From SXPK01 sp041168165 (lineage in GTDB: Bacteria; Planctomycetota; UBA1135; UBA2386), in NCBI GenBank assembly GCA_041168165.1, contig JBEELK010000137.1:1-8495 (forward strand): a DNA stretch of 8,495 bases, in the 5' to 3' direction. A program made the position numbers and the translations under genes. Of the stretch, positions 8,102 through 8,495 are shown in pieces (positions within the stretch are counted from its first letter, which is position 1; each line of letters starts with the position of its first letter). The notes beneath the pieces were generated by a model, which was not told the origin of the DNA, did not search any database, and was given only the letters and a program-made list of their open reading frames with translations.

Positions 8102-8224
8102 CTAGCGGCTGTCCAACGCGATGACTGGCGGCCAACAGACCGCTCTCCCTTGCAAGGGAACCCCGCCGAGCGGGGCGCATCGCTCGACCAATCGCAGGAA
8201 TTGCCCAGACGACCGGTCGATCAC
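8102..8224 (-). CDS. Possible 40-residue leader ORF upstream of rho (speculative)
   Basis: A GTG at 8224 is preceded by GGAGGAG with 5-base spacing, the best ribosome-binding sequence in the whole leader. The frame runs 40 codons (VIDRSSGQFLRLVERC then APLGG...) to TAG at 8104-8102, 34 bases before rho. The GTG overlaps by GTGA the stop of a 79-codon open frame (8460-8221) that itself has no good ribosome site. The Shine-Dalgarno sequence lies in the 3' arm of the 10-bp hairpin 8254-8230, so its access could be regulated. No similarity to any known peptide is recognised, and codon use is not decisive. Confidence 0.18.
   Translation of the reverse strand: MIDRSSGQFLRLVERCAPLGGVPLQGRAVCWPPVIALDSR
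8146..8175 (-). other. Two back-to-back hairpins in the rho leader
   Basis: CCCCGC/GCGGGG (8175-8170 with 8166-8161, loop TCG) is followed after two bases by the 14-base perfect palindrome TCCCTTGCAAGGGA (8159-8146), which can fold with a TGCA loop. There is no U-run. They may be RNA structure or, for the palindrome, a dimeric-protein operator in DNA. Confidence 0.35.
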
Positions 8225-8229
8225 TGCAA

Positions 8230-8254
8230 CTCCTCCAGGAACACCCTGGAGAAG
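8230..8254 (-). other. 10-bp hairpin in the rho leader carrying a Shine-Dalgarno sequence in its 3' arm
   Basis: CTTCTCCAGG (8254-8245) pairs with CCTGGAGGAG (8239-8230) around the loop GTGTT. The single non-Watson-Crick pair is G-U in minus-strand RNA but C-A in plus-strand RNA, which favours a minus-strand transcript. The 3' arm contains GGAGGAG. Confidence 0.45.
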
Positions 8255-8354
8255 GTTCTGGCCAGGCCCATCCCAGACCTGAACAGCCTCGCCTCCAGAC
8301 TCGGAATCCCCGCAATGCGGGAACTGGTCTCGAGCCGCGGAACGGGTCGCTTTG

Positions 8355-8392
8355 CGAGAGCAGGGGGCTCTCGTAACGGCCCTGGGCGAGAG
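8355..8392 (-). other. Mutually exclusive hairpins (switch-like) in the rho leader
   Basis: On the minus strand CTCTCG (8392-8387), CGAGAG (8373-8368) and CTCTCG (8360-8355) follow one another. The middle copy can pair with the first (6 bp, 13-base loop) or the third, where the stem extends to 7 bp CGAGAGC/GCTCTCG with a 5-base loop CCCCT. The two folds exclude each other. Confidence 0.35.
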
Positions 8393-8425
8393 TCGCGGAC
8401 GTAAAACGCCACGCGACGGGCCGGA

Positions 8426-8454
8426 ACGCTAGCAACGCACCGGAGGCCAGACAA
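8426..8454 (-). promoter_or_regulatory. Candidate sigma70-type promoter for rho
   Basis: TTGTCT (8454-8449, four matches to TTGACA) is followed after 17 bases by TAGCGT (8431-8426; TA...T), with an extended -10 TG one base upstream (TGCTAGCGT). Spacing is ideal but the -10 is weak. A start near 8419 would give a rho leader of about 350 bases containing all the hairpins listed. Confidence 0.28.
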
Positions 8455-8495
8455 GCCCATGCTTCAGAATTCTGCGAGGGCGCATGCAAGGAGCG

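Larger units (their letters stand above)
8068..8495 (-). other. Structured region upstream of rho, no recognisable gene
   Basis: No open frame on either strand of this 428-base stretch resembles a known protein, and I see no tRNA, RNase P, tmRNA or SRP RNA hallmark. As minus-strand RNA it contains, in order: competing hairpins (8392-8355), a short hairpin (CCCGC/GCGGG, 8321-8309), a 10-bp hairpin (8254-8230), two back-to-back hairpins (8175-8146) and a hairpin abutting the rho start (8092-8074). The best interpretation is a long regulatory leader of rho, a gene known in E. coli to be autoregulated by attenuation in its leader. An unrecognised small RNA is the alternative. Confidence 0.4.

Noticed and set aside
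8488..8493. AAGGAG on the plus strand at the right edge, possible ribosome site of a divergent gene
   Set aside because: No start codon is visible before the window ends, so it cannot be supported.
8068..8495. Housekeeping RNA (RNase P, tmRNA, SRP, 6S) upstream of rho
   Set aside because: None of the conserved core motifs of these RNAs could be found on either strand, although stem-loops are many.

Overview
The window comes from a high-GC (roughly 60-67% by eye) Gram-negative-type bacterium. All convincing genes lie on the minus strand. A Planctomycetota or Myxococcota-like origin fits the Gld-type ABC cassette that ends in a DUF4340 protein, the Gly/Arg-rich Rho and the lipobox protein, but this is inference: there is no rRNA or other phylogenetic marker here.

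Layout in transcription order, right to left. (1) 8495-8068 is about 430 bases with no recognisable gene. As minus-strand RNA it is dense in stem-loops, with a weak promoter candidate near 8454-8426, so it is best read as a structured leader of the next gene. (2) 8067-6676 encodes transcription termination factor Rho. The motor core is standard, but the usual N-terminal Rho_N helical domain is missing and an Arg/Gly-rich disordered segment stands in its place. (3) 6675-6465 is a spacer of about 210 bases containing a 10-bp GC hairpin just after rho. (4) 6464-1266 is a tight four-gene cassette: ABC ATPase (GldA-like, 6464-5502), ABC-2 permease (GldF-like, 5509-4775), GldG-like auxiliary membrane protein (4775-2655) and a DUF4340 membrane-anchored protein (2645-1266). 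The first three genes overlap by 8 nt and 1 nt, and the fourth starts 9 nt after the third, so they are almost certainly one operon making one membrane complex. (5) 1265-1020 is a spacer of about 245 bases with nested inverted repeats. (6) From 1019 a lipoprotein gene runs off the left edge. It has no stop codon inside the window.

How the genes work together: the ATPase would power the six-helix permease. The GldG-like and DUF4340 proteins are each anchored in the inner membrane with large periplasmic domains and probably form the periplasmic part of the same machine. In Bacteroidota the GldAFG proteins are needed for gliding. In other phyla the cargo or role of the GldAFG + DUF4340 set is unknown, which makes this cassette the most plausible under-described system in the window. 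Rho and the lipoprotein are neighbours, not evident parts of the complex.
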